Positions 35,780 through 45,539 are shown, counted from the first letter of the stretch. The stretch is DNA of 64,000 nt from Carnobacterium_B sp040274945 (GCF_040274945.1 NZ_JBEMAR010000001.1:434001-498000); one strand, 5' to 3'. Notes: generated by a model not told the origin, from the sequence alone. Numbers and translations: made by a program.

Positions 35780-36785
35780 CAGGATTCTCTCCCTTTTCAG
35801 TTTGAATACTACAGGTTCCATCTTCATGAACCGTTAAAGTAATCGTACCATTTTCGATTGTTCCATAAATCGGAATAGCCAGTTTTCTTAATCGGCCAAG
35901 CGCTTCTTTACCAGGATGTCCATAGCTGTTCGATTCTCCTGCTGAAAAGACTGCCAACTCAGGTTGACTTGCCTGAACCCATTCTTCACCAGTGCTAGTG
36001 TCTGATCCATGATGTCCCATTAAAATGAAATCAGCTGTTACATCTGCTCCAGATTCAACAATTTCTTTTTCAATATTTTGAGAGGCATCTCCACTGAATA
36101 ATCCACTTACTTGATTAACAGTAATTTTGGTCACGATCGAATCATCATTTTGGTCATTATCTGACTGGTCATTAGGACTTAGTACATCGATTTGAAAAGG
36201 CCCAATTTGATGCTTTTCTCCTGTTTTAGGTTCAGTATAGATTGCATTACTTGCATCTACAGCATCTAGTACCCGCTCGTAAATCTTACTGGTGGCATCA
36301 TTTCCATTCATCCAGACTTCTTTCACATCATAATAATTGATGATAAGATCTCCATACCCAATATGATCTGAATCATTGTGAGTAAATACAAGAAGATCAA
36401 TCGTTCCGCCTGTTCCAACATATTCATCAAGCTGTTGAATAATTTTCTTATCTTTATCTTCATAACGCCCGCTATCTATTAAAATAGTTGTTCCGTCTTT
36501 CGCTTGAATAAGAGTTGCTGATCCTTGATTTGCATCTAAAAAACGGATCGTTGTTTCTTGATTTTTTGTCTTATCTACTTCTTCTTTTTCTTCTGCCTGA
36601 AAAATTGTGATCAGTTCTTCTTTAAACTGCTCTATTTTTCCACTTAAAGAAAGATCAGACTGTTTATTTTCTCCTAGAAATAATCCCATGAAGAAAACCA
36701 ATAAGAGTACGACACCGGTGGAAATTAATTTTGTTCTTTGTTCTTTTTGTTTTTTTGTGATCTTTTTTTTCTTTCTATTTGCCAC
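35763..36785 (-). CDS. Membrane-anchored ComEC/Rec2-type metallo-beta-lactamase-fold hydrolase
   Basis: A 340-residue protein with a very basic N-terminus, one membrane segment (about 20-37), a charged linker (about 45-77) and a metallo-beta-lactamase domain of the ComEC C-terminal type. The metal motif is FTHNDSDHIG (His136, Asp138, Asp140, His141), with FSGDA and MGHHGSDTST further on. These domains in ComEC are proposed nucleases or phosphodiesterases; here there is no ComEC channel domain. With its charge pattern the catalytic domain is predicted to be outside. GTG start with GAGGATG upstream. The DUF3006 gene overlaps its end. Confidence 0.85.
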   Translation of the reverse strand: MANRKKKKITKKQKEQRTKLISTGVVLLLVFFMGLFLGENKQSDLSLSGKIEQFKEELITIFQAEEKEEVDKTKNQETTIRFLDANQGSATLIQAKDGTTILIDSGRYEDKDKKIIQQLDEYVGTGGTIDLLVFTHNDSDHIGYGDLIINYYDVKEVWMNGNDATSKIYERVLDAVDASNAIYTEPKTGEKHQIGPFQIDVLSPNDQSDNDQNDDSIVTKITVNQVSGLFSGDASQNIEKEIVESGADVTADFILMGHHGSDTSTGEEWVQASQPELAVFSAGESNSYGHPGKEALGRLRKLAIPIYGTIENGTITLTVHEDGTCSIQTEKGENPDEDGA

Positions 36786-36857
36786 AGATGTTCATCCTCT
36801 TCTAGCGCAAATACTTCTATCTTGTTTAGTTGTATTTACTATTTCAGTAATGCAGTT

Positions 36858-38222
36858 CTAGACTAAATAATTCATAAATAATGCAGCAATATTAAAGTAT
36901 ATCAGCACACTAGTTAAATCTGTGAGTGTCGTGATAAAAGGGCCACTAGCCACTGCCGGATCAAATCCTATTCTTTCCATTAAGATAGGTATAAAACTAC
37001 CCGCAAGGTTGGCGATTGTGATAGCCGCCAGCATTGCAATACCAATTACTAATCCTAAAATGTAATTTTGTTGCCATAGTCCTACTGCTAAAAAAATCGT
37101 AACTCCCGTCACCACACCGGTAATTAAACCAGATGCTATTTCACTCAAAATTAATTTTCTAAAACTTCTCTTGTTATCATCGCTGTCTGCTAATTTACGG
37201 ACCGCTACAGCTAATGATTGGGTTCCTGCATTACCCGCAGTTCCTGTGATTAACGAGATAAAAACAGCTAAAATGCTTGCCTCACTGATCATTTCTTCAT
37301 AATTGCTAATTAAAGTAGATGTGCCAATGCCAAGGAATAATAATATGATTAACCATGGAAGTCTTTTTGAAGCGACAACAAATGGATTTTCAGATTTTTC
37401 ATCTACATCGACCCCAGCCAACCCAGAGTAATCGCTGGCGGCTTCATCATTAATTACATCAATAATATCATCAATCGTGATGATTCCAATTAATCGTTCT
37501 TCATTGTCTACTACTGGAATAGCTAAAAAGTCATAGTCTTGCATTGTACGTGCTACATCTCTTTGGTCATCATTCACATTGACGTACACTAAGCGGTCTC
37601 CCATGATGTCGGAGATCATTTCATCGTCTTCATGTACGATTAAATCTCTTAATGAGATTACGCCCACTAATTTTCTATTCAGTTCTACCACGTACACATA
37701 ATAGATTGTCTCAGCTTCTGGCGCTTTCTTTTTTAAAATGGCCATAGCTGATTTTATTGTTTGATTCGCAAAAATTGAAACATACTCAGTTGTCATTATT
37801 GAACCTGCAGTATCGTCCTCATAATTCAATAATTTTTTAATTCCATCCGCATCTTCTGAAGGCATTAAACTTAAATATTTTTTGATTGTTGCTGGTTCTA
37901 ATTGATTCAACATATCTACTGCATTATCTCTGTACATCTCGCTTAACATATCTGCAGCATACTGAGGATTCATTTCTTCTAAATATTTTTCAACTGACTC
38001 TTCCTCTTCCTCAAGGACTTCAAACATATCTGCCATTTCTTTAGGAGATAAAAAATTGTATAAGTCTAATCGTTCATTGTCGGATAAAGAAAGATACACT
38101 TGGCTTTGTTCGTAAACGTGCAATTCTAAAAATCTCTCTCTAAATAAGATGATATCTTGGGCAGCCAAATAATCTTTTAGTTGTTCTATTTGTTCTTCAA
38201 ATTCCATTTGTACTTCTTTCAA
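36858..38222 (-). CDS. mgtE: Magnesium transporter MgtE
   Basis: Mg2+ channel of 454 residues. A cytosolic N domain (about 20-130, ending with MLNQLEPATIKKYLSLMPSEDADGIK) is followed by tandem CBS domains (about 135-255) with YVVELNRKLVGVISLRDL and PVVDNEERLIGIITIDDI, a plug helix, and five membrane segments in the last 170 residues containing the pore motif TGTAGNAGTQS. The TTG start has GGGGTG 6 bases upstream. It follows rluD by 29 bases, so it is the last gene of relQ-nadK-rluD-mgtE. No M-box riboswitch is seen before it. Confidence 0.95.
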   Translation of the reverse strand: MKEVQMEFEEQIEQLKDYLAAQDIILFRERFLELHVYEQSQVYLSLSDNERLDLYNFLSPKEMADMFEVLEEEEESVEKYLEEMNPQYAADMLSEMYRDNAVDMLNQLEPATIKKYLSLMPSEDADGIKKLLNYEDDTAGSIMTTEYVSIFANQTIKSAMAILKKKAPEAETIYYVYVVELNRKLVGVISLRDLIVHEDDEMISDIMGDRLVYVNVNDDQRDVARTMQDYDFLAIPVVDNEERLIGIITIDDIIDVINDEAASDYSGLAGVDVDEKSENPFVVASKRLPWLIILLFLGIGTSTLISNYEEMISEASILAVFISLITGTAGNAGTQSLAVAVRKLADSDDNKRSFRKLILSEIASGLITGVVTGVTIFLAVGLWQQNYILGLVIGIAMLAAITIANLAGSFIPILMERIGFDPAVASGPFITTLTDLTSVLIYFNIAALFMNYLV

Positions 38223-38251
38223 GGGCTACACCCCTTTCTAAGTTCGTTCCA

Positions 38252-39163
38252 TTAACTATTAACCTCTTGCTGTTCATGTTGATGTAGCCATTGGGTAATA
38301 TCTTCTGGGTAATTAAGTTCAAGATTTATTTGTTCATTTGTAAAAGGATGACTAAAGTTCAGTTCTCTGCAATGCAGCGCCTGCCTAGTTATCCAAGTAT
38401 TTTTTTCACCACCATATAAGTCATCACCCATTAATGGATGACCGATATGGGCAAAATGTACCCTAATTTGGTGGGTCCTGCCGGTGTGCAATTGAATATC
38501 AACTAAAGTAGCTTGTGGAAAAGATCCTTTGATCCAATATTCAGTTAACGCTTCTTTTCCAGAATCATGAGCTCTTCTAGTAATAATTGAATCAGTGGTG
38601 CGGGCGATTGGCGCATCAATAAATCCATGTTCAGCTTTGTTCAACTGCCCACCGATTAAGGCAGTATATTTTTTTGTAATTTCTTTAGCTCTTAATTTAG
38701 TATCCATTAGTGCATGTGCGTATCCATGTTTAGCAAACAACATAAGGCCTGTGGTGTCACGGTCAAGTCTAGTCACAATATGAATAACCTGATCAGCGTA
38801 ATTTTGACGTACATAATAGCCCTTGACGCGATTAGCCATAGTTCCTTCAGGATGTACTTGAGAAGGGACTGAGGCTACCCCATATGGTTTATTTACAACC
38901 AAATAGTGCTCATCTTCGTATACGATATCAATAGGAATATCAATAGGGACAGTTGTTTCATGAGGCGCTTCATCAGGGATGGTAACTTGCACAGTATCTT
39001 TGCTTTTTAAAAGATAGCGTACCGTTACCTCCGTTTCATTAACTTCGATCTTTCCTCCATGAAACTTTATTTTTGCTAGTAAACTACGTGAAATTCCTTT
39101 TGTTTTTAGAAATGACTTCACTTGTAAACTAGTTGGCAAATCATAACTCCAACTAAATTTCAT
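38252..39163 (-). CDS. RluD/RluA family pseudouridine synthase
   Basis: RNA uridine isomerase of about 303 residues. An S4-like N-terminal region (LKTKGISRSLLAKIKFHGGKIEVN) precedes the synthase domain with the catalytic Asp in HIVTRLDRDTTGLMLFAK and LHTGRTHQIRVHFAHIGHPLMGDDLYGG. I chose the ATG at 39161-39163 (MKFSWSYDLP), 11 bases inside the end of nadK; an ATG 30 codons earlier would only read through nadK in another frame. GGAG lies 12 bases upstream. The target (23S rRNA or tRNA) is not determined by sequence; Bacillus YjbO is the positional equivalent. Confidence 0.92.
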   Translation of the reverse strand: MKFSWSYDLPTSLQVKSFLKTKGISRSLLAKIKFHGGKIEVNETEVTVRYLLKSKDTVQVTIPDEAPHETTVPIDIPIDIVYEDEHYLVVNKPYGVASVPSQVHPEGTMANRVKGYYVRQNYADQVIHIVTRLDRDTTGLMLFAKHGYAHALMDTKLRAKEITKKYTALIGGQLNKAEHGFIDAPIARTTDSIITRRAHDSGKEALTEYWIKGSFPQATLVDIQLHTGRTHQIRVHFAHIGHPLMGDDLYGGEKNTWITRQALHCRELNFSHPFTNEQINLELNYPEDITQWLHQHEQQEVNS

Positions 39164-39965
39164 ATTTTTTTTTCGCTCCAATAAAAGCATCTTCAACTCG
39201 ACTCCAGAAATGAGTATGTCTGTATCGAGCAAAGTGAATGCGTTCTTTCGCAATGCTATAAGTTAATTCAGTAATATTCTTCTCAGAAGAGGTTAACTGG
39301 TCAATCGTTAAAACAAATCCTTCTGTAGTAAGTGGTTTTATTCTGATCCATTCATCTCGTGCCACAATTAAAGGAGACCCTAAGATGCGAAAAACGCGAT
39401 TATTAATAGGTGCAATTTCAGTTAACTGCAATGCTTCAAGACGTGGATGGATAACAGCTCCTCCAACAGACTTATTGTAACCTGTTGAACCAGTAGGCGT
39501 TGAGATACACATCCCATCTCCCCTAAACCGCTCAAACAACTCGTCCTTTATAAAGACATCACACACCATAGTCCCGTCTATACGTTTCATTGTTGATTCA
39601 TTTAAGGATAAAAAGTGAGAAGGTTCCTTTTGTCCTTGATAGGTCACTTTTACATCAAGCAACGGGTAACTGACACTTTCACCTTTATCTTTAAGAAGAC
39701 TTGCGACGAGATCTTCTAGTTCATAGTCTCGCCAATCGGTATAAAAGCCTAAATGCCCTGTATGTACGCCCACAAAGCGGACTTGATCAAGCATATGGGC
39801 ATACCTGTGAAAGGCGGACAACAGCGTTCCATCTCCACCAATCGTTACAACGACATCTGGATTTTTATCATCTAACTGAAGACGGTTCTTCAAACAGAGT
39901 ATACGAAATTGTTCGGCTAGCTTTAAAGATTGCTCAACATTATTATTAACTACTGCTATTTTCAA
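39153..39965 (-). CDS. nadK: NAD kinase
   Basis: ATP-dependent phosphorylation of NAD to NADP. About 270 residues with the GGDGTLLSAFH motif (about 45-55), FVGVHTGHLGFYTDW, and SLNESTMKR followed by FRGDGMCISTPTGSTGYNKS. I chose the TTG at 39963-39965 because AAGGGGGGA precedes it by 5 bases; the ATG 17 codons upstream lacks a site. It lies between relQ and rluD, as yjbM-nadK(yjbN)-yjbO in Bacillus. Confidence 0.96.
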   Translation of the reverse strand: MKIAVVNNNVEQSLKLAEQFRILCLKNRLQLDDKNPDVVVTIGGDGTLLSAFHRYAHMLDQVRFVGVHTGHLGFYTDWRDYELEDLVASLLKDKGESVSYPLLDVKVTYQGQKEPSHFLSLNESTMKRIDGTMVCDVFIKDELFERFRGDGMCISTPTGSTGYNKSVGGAVIHPRLEALQLTEIAPINNRVFRILGSPLIVARDEWIRIKPLTTEGFVLTIDQLTSSEKNITELTYSIAKERIHFARYRHTHFWSRVEDAFIGAKKKYEI

Positions 39966-40022
39966 AGTTGTCCCCCCTTTTTCATTTAAACATGTTGCTG
40001 TAGCAGCTTCAATCAATATGCA

Positions 40023-40685
40023 TTAAAAAAAATCATTGTTTTCAGGTGCTTTATTGATTGCTGTTCTTTTATTATGAGAAAATAAGTGCTGTGCTTCTTG
40101 GATTTCTTCTCTAATTTGAGACATTTCTTCATCTAATTGAAAAGCGGCTTCTGCTGCTCTTTTTAACCGGACATTGATGGCATCCGGAAACTCACCTTGA
40201 TATTTGTAATTTAACGAATGTTCAATCGTTGCCCAAAAATTCATAGCTAACGTCCGCACCTGTATTTCAACAAGGATTCTTTTTTCACCATGAATTAATT
40301 GCACTGGGTATTCAAACACAACATGATAGGAACGGTAACCACTTTCTTTCTTATTTGAGATATAATCTCGTTCTTCAATGATTTTCATATCATTTCGACT
40401 TCTTAACAAACTAACGACTTCATGAATGTCCTCTACAAATTGACACATTATTCTTAGTCCTGCTATATCTTGCATTTCAGTCTCTAGATCTTCAAAAGAA
40501 ATATTCCTTAATGCCGCTTTTCCAATAATACTATTCACTGGCTTTACTCTTCCAGTAACAAATTCAATTGGTACATGCAGATTACTTCTACTGTATTCTT
40601 TGCGAATACCTTTTAATTTAATTTTTAACTCTTCAACAGCTTGATTATAAGGTGTTAAAAAATTTTCCCAATTTTGATCCATCAT
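40023..40685 (-). CDS. relQ: Small alarmone synthetase RelQ (GTP pyrophosphokinase)
   Basis: Single-domain (p)ppGpp synthetase of 220 residues without hydrolase or regulatory domains. Synthetase hallmarks are ITGRVKP-like FVTGRVKPVNSI, DIAGLRIMCQFVEDI (metal Asp), YISNKKESGYRSYHVVFEYPV and VEIQVRTLAMNFWATIEHSLNYK (catalytic Glu in the E-x-Q motif). Gene order relQ-nadK-rluD identifies it as RelQ/YjbM rather than RelP. AGAGGG ribosome site. A short ACACT/AGTGT inverted repeat (40716-40731) lies in the upstream region; its meaning is unknown. Confidence 0.95.
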   Translation of the reverse strand: MMDQNWENFLTPYNQAVEELKIKLKGIRKEYSRSNLHVPIEFVTGRVKPVNSIIGKAALRNISFEDLETEMQDIAGLRIMCQFVEDIHEVVSLLRSRNDMKIIEERDYISNKKESGYRSYHVVFEYPVQLIHGEKRILVEIQVRTLAMNFWATIEHSLNYKYQGEFPDAINVRLKRAAEAAFQLDEEMSQIREEIQEAQHLFSHNKRTAINKAPENNDFF

Positions 40686-40842
40686 TTTATACCCTCTTTT
40701 AGGAACTTATGATTTACACTATTTAAAGTGTGATACGGCTTCATTTTACCATATTTCCCCTAAAAGGAGAAATAGACTAAAATAGAAATTAAATGATAAA
40801 ATAAATAGACTCATTAAATTAATTTAAAAGGAGAATAACTGA

Positions 40843-41415
40843 ATGACTCAGCAAATAGAGATTGAATTTAAAAATAGTTTAACAAAAACAGAATACACTA
40901 ATTTATTAAAGGACTTAAACCTGTCTGAAAATGATTGTTATATTCAAGAAAATCATTATTATGATACTAAAGATTGGAAATTAAAAAATAAACACTCGGC
41001 TTTGCGTATTCGTTTATTTGCAACTTCTGCTGAATTAACCTTAAAGACACCTCTTGGGGAAGATTTATTAGAAACAACTGACCCTTTATCATTAAAAGAA
41101 GCACAGCAATTTTTAAATTCAAAAACTATTAAAACAGATGGCTATGTAGCAAACAAACTTGTTGAATTACAAATCGATCCAAAAAATTTGCGTTTATTTG
41201 GATCCTTAACAACTAAGCGGTGTGAAAAAAGGATTCCTCAAGGACTTATTGTATTAGATGAAAGTTCATATGGCACTAATAAGGACTACGAATTGGAATT
41301 TGAAGCAGCCTCTCGTGCAACTGGGAAAGTTTATTTTGAACAATTTCTAAAGAAATATTCAATAGAAAAAAGACCCACCAAGAATAAAATTGTTCGAATG
41401 ATGGAATCAATATAG
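40843..41415 (+). CDS. CYTH domain protein (YjbK-like)
   Basis: A 190-residue triphosphate-tunnel protein. The signature ExExK is in QIEIEFKN (residues 4-11), with further tunnel residues in ALRIRLFATSAELTLKTP and EKRIPQGLIVLDESSYG and EFEA. Substrates of such proteins include inorganic triphosphate and thiamine triphosphate; not decided here. It is divergent from relQ, as yjbK is from yjbM in Bacillus. AAAAGGAG ribosome site. Confidence 0.9.
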   Translation: MTQQIEIEFKNSLTKTEYTNLLKDLNLSENDCYIQENHYYDTKDWKLKNKHSALRIRLFATSAELTLKTPLGEDLLETTDPLSLKEAQQFLNSKTIKTDGYVANKLVELQIDPKNLRLFGSLTTKRCEKRIPQGLIVLDESSYGTNKDYELEFEAASRATGKVYFEQFLKKYSIEKRPTKNKIVRMMESI

Positions 41416-41603
41416 CAGTTTATCATTGCTATTAAAGGATTTCATCTAAAATGTGGCGACTTTGTTACAATTCATACGAATTTTAGTCCAAAAACAAGGC
41501 CCTTTATTATATTTTTTTAGCTATTTTTGATAAAGTATATTTGTTAACAAAAAGACCATGTATATAAATATAAAATCAAAGACTAAGGCTAAGGTGAAAA
41601 TAA

Positions 41604-42290
41604 ATGTTCTCAACTACACATACAAAAAATGAATCCACTCATAATGAAATGATTGAAATTTATTTATTTATTAATCCAATTGACTCCCGTTGCTTACAAG
41701 CTGAAAAAGAAGTTTTGAAGTTTGTTGAAAAATCTACTGGTAAAATACGCGTTCAGTTTATTCCAATTCATAATTTAAGTACCGTTACTCAGTACCTTAC
41801 TACAAATAATTTATCAAAAAGTGATTTAAACTTACGTAATGCTGTATGTTCTGTAACTTACGATATCTGTCTTTATTATTCTGCTGCTACAATGCAAGGA
41901 AAGAAAAAAGGACGTAATTTTTTACTAGAACTGCAAGATGCACTAATTGAACAAAAAAAATCTTTTTCAGAAGCTCTTGTTTTAGAAGCAGCTAAAAAAG
42001 TTAAATTAGATATTCCAATGTTTCTTGAAGATAAAGAATTAGAATTTACAAAAACTTCCTTTGAAGCTGATCAAAAAGTAGCTCGTGAAATGAATGCTTT
42101 TAACGCTCCTTCTTGTGTATTATTTAGTGATCAACATAAAGATCATGGTTTATTAATTGAAGAAGGCATCACCGTTGAATTGCTTCAAGCCTTGCATAAC
42201 CCTAACCCATTAATCATCGAAGCAAGAAATCAAATGATTTCTAAAAATGGTATTCGTTCAATTAATAAAGCTTCATTGCAAGTATTGTAA
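41604..42290 (+). CDS. spxH: SpxH/YjbH-type DsbA-family adaptor
   Basis: Thioredoxin-fold protein of 228 residues. In Bacillus YjbH (SpxH) delivers Spx to ClpXP. The opening IEIYLFINPIDSRCLQAEKEV aligns with the Bacillus block EIYMFVDPLCPECW, but the first cysteine of the CxxC is replaced by Asp here (DSRC, about residues 26-29). Later blocks MQGKKKGRNFLLELQDALIEQ and VAREMNAFNAPSCVLF follow the family. Position at one end of the spx-mecA-coiA-pepF-spxH neighbourhood supports the call. AAGGTG ribosome site. Confidence 0.82.
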   Translation: MFSTTHTKNESTHNEMIEIYLFINPIDSRCLQAEKEVLKFVEKSTGKIRVQFIPIHNLSTVTQYLTTNNLSKSDLNLRNAVCSVTYDICLYYSAATMQGKKKGRNFLLELQDALIEQKKSFSEALVLEAAKKVKLDIPMFLEDKELEFTKTSFEADQKVAREMNAFNAPSCVLFSDQHKDHGLLIEEGITVELLQALHNPNPLIIEARNQMISKNGIRSINKASLQVL

Positions 42291-42310
42291 TCATTTATTT
42301 TTTAGTCCAT

Positions 42311-42354
42311 ACATCAAAAAAAACTGAGCCTGTTGGCTCAGTTTTTTTTGATGT
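42311..42354. terminator. Bidirectional terminator between spxH and pepF
   Basis: A 20-bp perfect stem (42311-42330 with 42335-42354, ACATCAAAAAAAACTGAGCC and complement) with a TGTT loop; it includes A8 and T8 tracts for both strands. Confidence 0.92.
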
Positions 42355-42357
42355 ATT

Positions 42358-44172
42358 TTACTTTAAGGTTTCAATAAGCTCTTCTAATTCATTTAATCTA
42401 GATTCAAAAACTTTCATAGCATCTTCTAGATATGTTTTCTTAGTCATGTCTACGCCTGCTTTTTTCATTACTTCAATAGGATAATCACTGCTTCCAGATT
42501 TCAAATAATTTAAATAGTTATCTAAAGCACCTTCTTCACCATTGACAATCTTAGCAGCTAAAGCTGTAGCAGCTGAAAAACCAGTTGAATATTGATAAAC
42601 ATAATAATTGTAATAAAAATGAGGTATCCTAGTCCATTCGAAAGCTATTTCAGGATCTTTTACAACATCTGGCCCATAATAACGGGCATTTAGATCACCG
42701 TAATAATTTGATAAAAATTCACTTGTTAAAGGTGTTCCTTTTGCATCTTCTTCATGAATAAAATGTTCGAACTCCGCGAATTGAGTTTGTCTAAATATAG
42801 TTCCTTTAAATCCATCTAAATAATGATTCAGTACATACGCTCTAACCTTTGGATCTTTTTGTGTCTCTAATAAATAATCTGTTAAAATATTTTCATTTGT
42901 AGTGGAAGCTATTTCTGCTAAGAAGATAGAATAATCACCATAGACATAGGGTTGATTCGTTCTTGTATAATAGCTGTGAACACTATGACCTAGTTCATGG
43001 ACCAGCGTATACAAATGATTTAAAGAATCATGCCAGTTCAATAAGATATAAGGATTCGTATCGTATGATCCAGAAGAATAGGCTCCACTTCTTTTCCCAT
43101 CATTTTCTACACTGTCAATCCAACGGTTATTAAATGCTTTTTTCAGTACAGATAAGTAATCTTCACCCAAAGGTTCTAATGCTTTTAATGTTTCTGCTTG
43201 GGCATCTTTATACGTATACTTAATTCCTGCTTCACCACTTATTGGAGTATACATATCGTACATATGAAGTTCTTCTACCTCTAGTAATTCTTTTCTCAAA
43301 GCAACATAGCGATGCAGCAATGGTAAATGCTCATAAACAACATCTAATAAAGTATCATATACAGCTTCTGGTATATGGTTGTTGCTTAATGCTTTCTCAC
43401 GTGCAGATTGATAGTGATGGACTTTTGCATTGTAATTATGGTATTTAACGTGTGAGGAAAGAGTACTTGAAAAAGTATTTTGTAACCCTTCATACACTTT
43501 ATATAGCTGTTTGAAAGCTGATTCGCGAACAGAGCGATCAGTGCTTTCCATTAGTTGTCCATATACACCGTGTGATAACTGAATATTGTTTCCTTCCTCG
43601 TCCTTAATGGTTGGGAAAGTTATATCTGCATTATTCAAAATACTAAATGTGCGACTTGAAGCATTAAAAATTTCTCCTGCCCCTGCTAACAATGCTTCTT
43701 CATTGGCACTCAAAACGTGTTTTCTAGCAGCAGTTAATTGTTCGATAAAATGTTTGTAAATGACTAAATCTTCATTCTCACTAAAATAGTGGGCTATTTT
43801 TTCTTCTGACAATTCTAAAACTTCAGGTTCAAACCATGAGATGGCTTCATTAGCCTGTGTAGCTAATTTACTAGCTTGTTCATACATTCCTTGATAGATT
43901 GAGTTTGTTGTATCTTGATCATTTTTTAATTGAGCATAGACATACAATGTTTCCAATTGATTTGATAAATCTAAAATAGATTGAATAGCTTTTAAAAACC
44001 TGTCTGATCCGTTATCAAGCGTTCCTTTATAAGATGTAACAAATCCTATTTTATCTTCAAGTTCTTTATAAGATTTTTTGAAGTCATCATCGGATTGAAA
44101 AATAACTTCTAGATTCCATGTCAATTCATTAGGTACTTTATTTCTTGTTGGCAGTTTTTTTGATTCACTCAT
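42358..44172 (-). CDS. pepF: Oligoendopeptidase F
   Basis: Cytosolic M3B zinc peptidase of 604 residues that cuts peptides of roughly 7-17 residues. The zinc motif HELGHSVHSYYTR is near residue 389, and the downstream TNEN and FAEFEHFIHE blocks are typical. It lies between coiA and the spxH terminator. GAGGTC ribosome site. Works with the Opp transporter in peptide use; in Bacillus overexpression affects sporulation signalling, which does not apply here. Confidence 0.96.
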   Translation of the reverse strand: MSESKKLPTRNKVPNELTWNLEVIFQSDDDFKKSYKELEDKIGFVTSYKGTLDNGSDRFLKAIQSILDLSNQLETLYVYAQLKNDQDTTNSIYQGMYEQASKLATQANEAISWFEPEVLELSEEKIAHYFSENEDLVIYKHFIEQLTAARKHVLSANEEALLAGAGEIFNASSRTFSILNNADITFPTIKDEEGNNIQLSHGVYGQLMESTDRSVRESAFKQLYKVYEGLQNTFSSTLSSHVKYHNYNAKVHHYQSAREKALSNNHIPEAVYDTLLDVVYEHLPLLHRYVALRKELLEVEELHMYDMYTPISGEAGIKYTYKDAQAETLKALEPLGEDYLSVLKKAFNNRWIDSVENDGKRSGAYSSGSYDTNPYILLNWHDSLNHLYTLVHELGHSVHSYYTRTNQPYVYGDYSIFLAEIASTTNENILTDYLLETQKDPKVRAYVLNHYLDGFKGTIFRQTQFAEFEHFIHEEDAKGTPLTSEFLSNYYGDLNARYYGPDVVKDPEIAFEWTRIPHFYYNYYVYQYSTGFSAATALAAKIVNGEEGALDNYLNYLKSGSSDYPIEVMKKAGVDMTKKTYLEDAMKVFESRLNELEELIETLK

Positions 44173-44256
44173 TAAAAGACCTCCTCGGAATTATCTTATC
44201 ATCAATCTTACCATAAACTACCTTAAAATAAAGAAAAATTCCTTTAATCCTCTTTC

Positions 44257-45432
44257 TTATGAATCCATGATAAGAGAATTATCTAACTTTAAAAAAGCGG
44301 TTATCTTTTCATTTTCATTTTTATATCTCTGTGGCTCCTTTTGTACCATCCATTCTGAATGAGAAATAGCTATTAGTACGCCGCGTTTGTTCAATAACGT
44401 GATAAAATGTATGATGCACTTTCTTTTACTTTCATCAGAGATGAGAGGCATAATATAAAAATTGAGCTCATTATTTGTTATCATTATTGTAGTTTTTTGG
44501 ATAATTTCTTTTTTAGTTATAATGTCCCCGCTGTTTCTTTCCATTATCCATTCTAGAAACTGGTATTTCCAAAAATAAGAAAGTGTTTTGATAAATAATT
44601 GATTTTTCACGGGCAGATACACTTCTAGAGGCAATGAAACCAACGAATCGCCTTTTTTATAAATGTATTTTTGGAAGTCCACTATTATCGGTACTTGATA
44701 GTTCCTCCCCCTATTTAAATAATAATGACTTTGAATCAACTTTTTTTTAGGATCTATTTGGTTATTTGTTGAGTAAAGCAAGATTTGTTGTATTACGGTA
44801 TTTAAACTAGTGGTTTCATCTATCTTTAAATGACGACATTGAGAAATTATAGATGCTGAATTTCCTTCTTGACTGATGTCATAATGGATGACAATATCGT
44901 TTGATTCTACATGCAATTCTAAAAAATAACACCCTATTTTGTTATGTTCCTGTATAAATAATCGCTGAAAATTTGTTAATTTATCTTTTAATTGGAAATT
45001 TTGTCCTAATATCCAATAAACTCTATATCCATTTTTAATATAGCCTGATGTTCGTTCCATCATTCTTTCAGCAGAAAGAGCACTGCACTGAAACTCTAAA
45101 GCTACTGGCGTCTGTTCATCTAGCCAAATTAATAAATCTGGCCGCTGCTTTAAATTTGGTAAATAGGCTTCAAGTTGACAAGGCATTTCCTGTTGTGTAA
45201 ACCAGCGATAAAGTATTTTTTTTCCTAAAATATGTTCTTGAGTTTCTCCTTCTGAAAAAACAGTACAATCACTTTTTCGAAAGTGAGTAAAATGTGCTTG
45301 TTTGATTAATCCTTTTTTAAGAAAAACCGGTTCTTTACAACTTGGACAGTAATAGTCCCTTTTTTGTTTTTCATTTTTCTGCACATCTAATGCATTAACA
45401 TATTGATTTCCCTTACTTACTGCAACTAACAT
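44257..45432 (-). CDS. coiA: Competence protein CoiA
   Basis: A 391-residue protein needed for recombination of incoming single-stranded DNA in transformation. An N-terminal zinc ribbon (YYCPSCKEPVFLKKG at about 27-41) and H/C residues (AHFTHFRKSDC) precede a PD-(D/E)xK-like nuclease core: EHILGKKILYRWF, RPDLLIWLD and ALEFQCSAL supply the D...E-x-Q motif. A long, variable C-terminal half follows. Location between mecA and pepF equals Bacillus yjbF. GAGGGG ribosome site. CoiA is part of the ComX/ComK-type regulon in transformable relatives; no competence box is evident upstream. Confidence 0.92.
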   Translation of the reverse strand: MLVAVSKGNQYVNALDVQKNEKQKRDYYCPSCKEPVFLKKGLIKQAHFTHFRKSDCTVFSEGETQEHILGKKILYRWFTQQEMPCQLEAYLPNLKQRPDLLIWLDEQTPVALEFQCSALSAERMMERTSGYIKNGYRVYWILGQNFQLKDKLTNFQRLFIQEHNKIGCYFLELHVESNDIVIHYDISQEGNSASIISQCRHLKIDETTSLNTVIQQILLYSTNNQIDPKKKLIQSHYYLNRGRNYQVPIIVDFQKYIYKKGDSLVSLPLEVYLPVKNQLFIKTLSYFWKYQFLEWIMERNSGDIITKKEIIQKTTIMITNNELNFYIMPLISDESKRKCIIHFITLLNKRGVLIAISHSEWMVQKEPQRYKNENEKITAFLKLDNSLIMDS

Positions 45433-45508
45433 TCTAATTAATCCCCTCTCTTTGCTATTCTATTTAAACTATCCGCAAAGAAGGTGAGAACGCTACTAAC
45501 AAACAAAA

Positions 45509-45539
45509 AAATCAAAGAAAGATAACCTTTCTTTGATTT
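45509..45539 (-). terminator. Terminator after mecA
   Basis: A 13-bp perfect stem (AAATCAAAGAAAG with CTTTCTTTGATTT), 5-base loop, T-tract on the minus strand. Confidence 0.85.
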
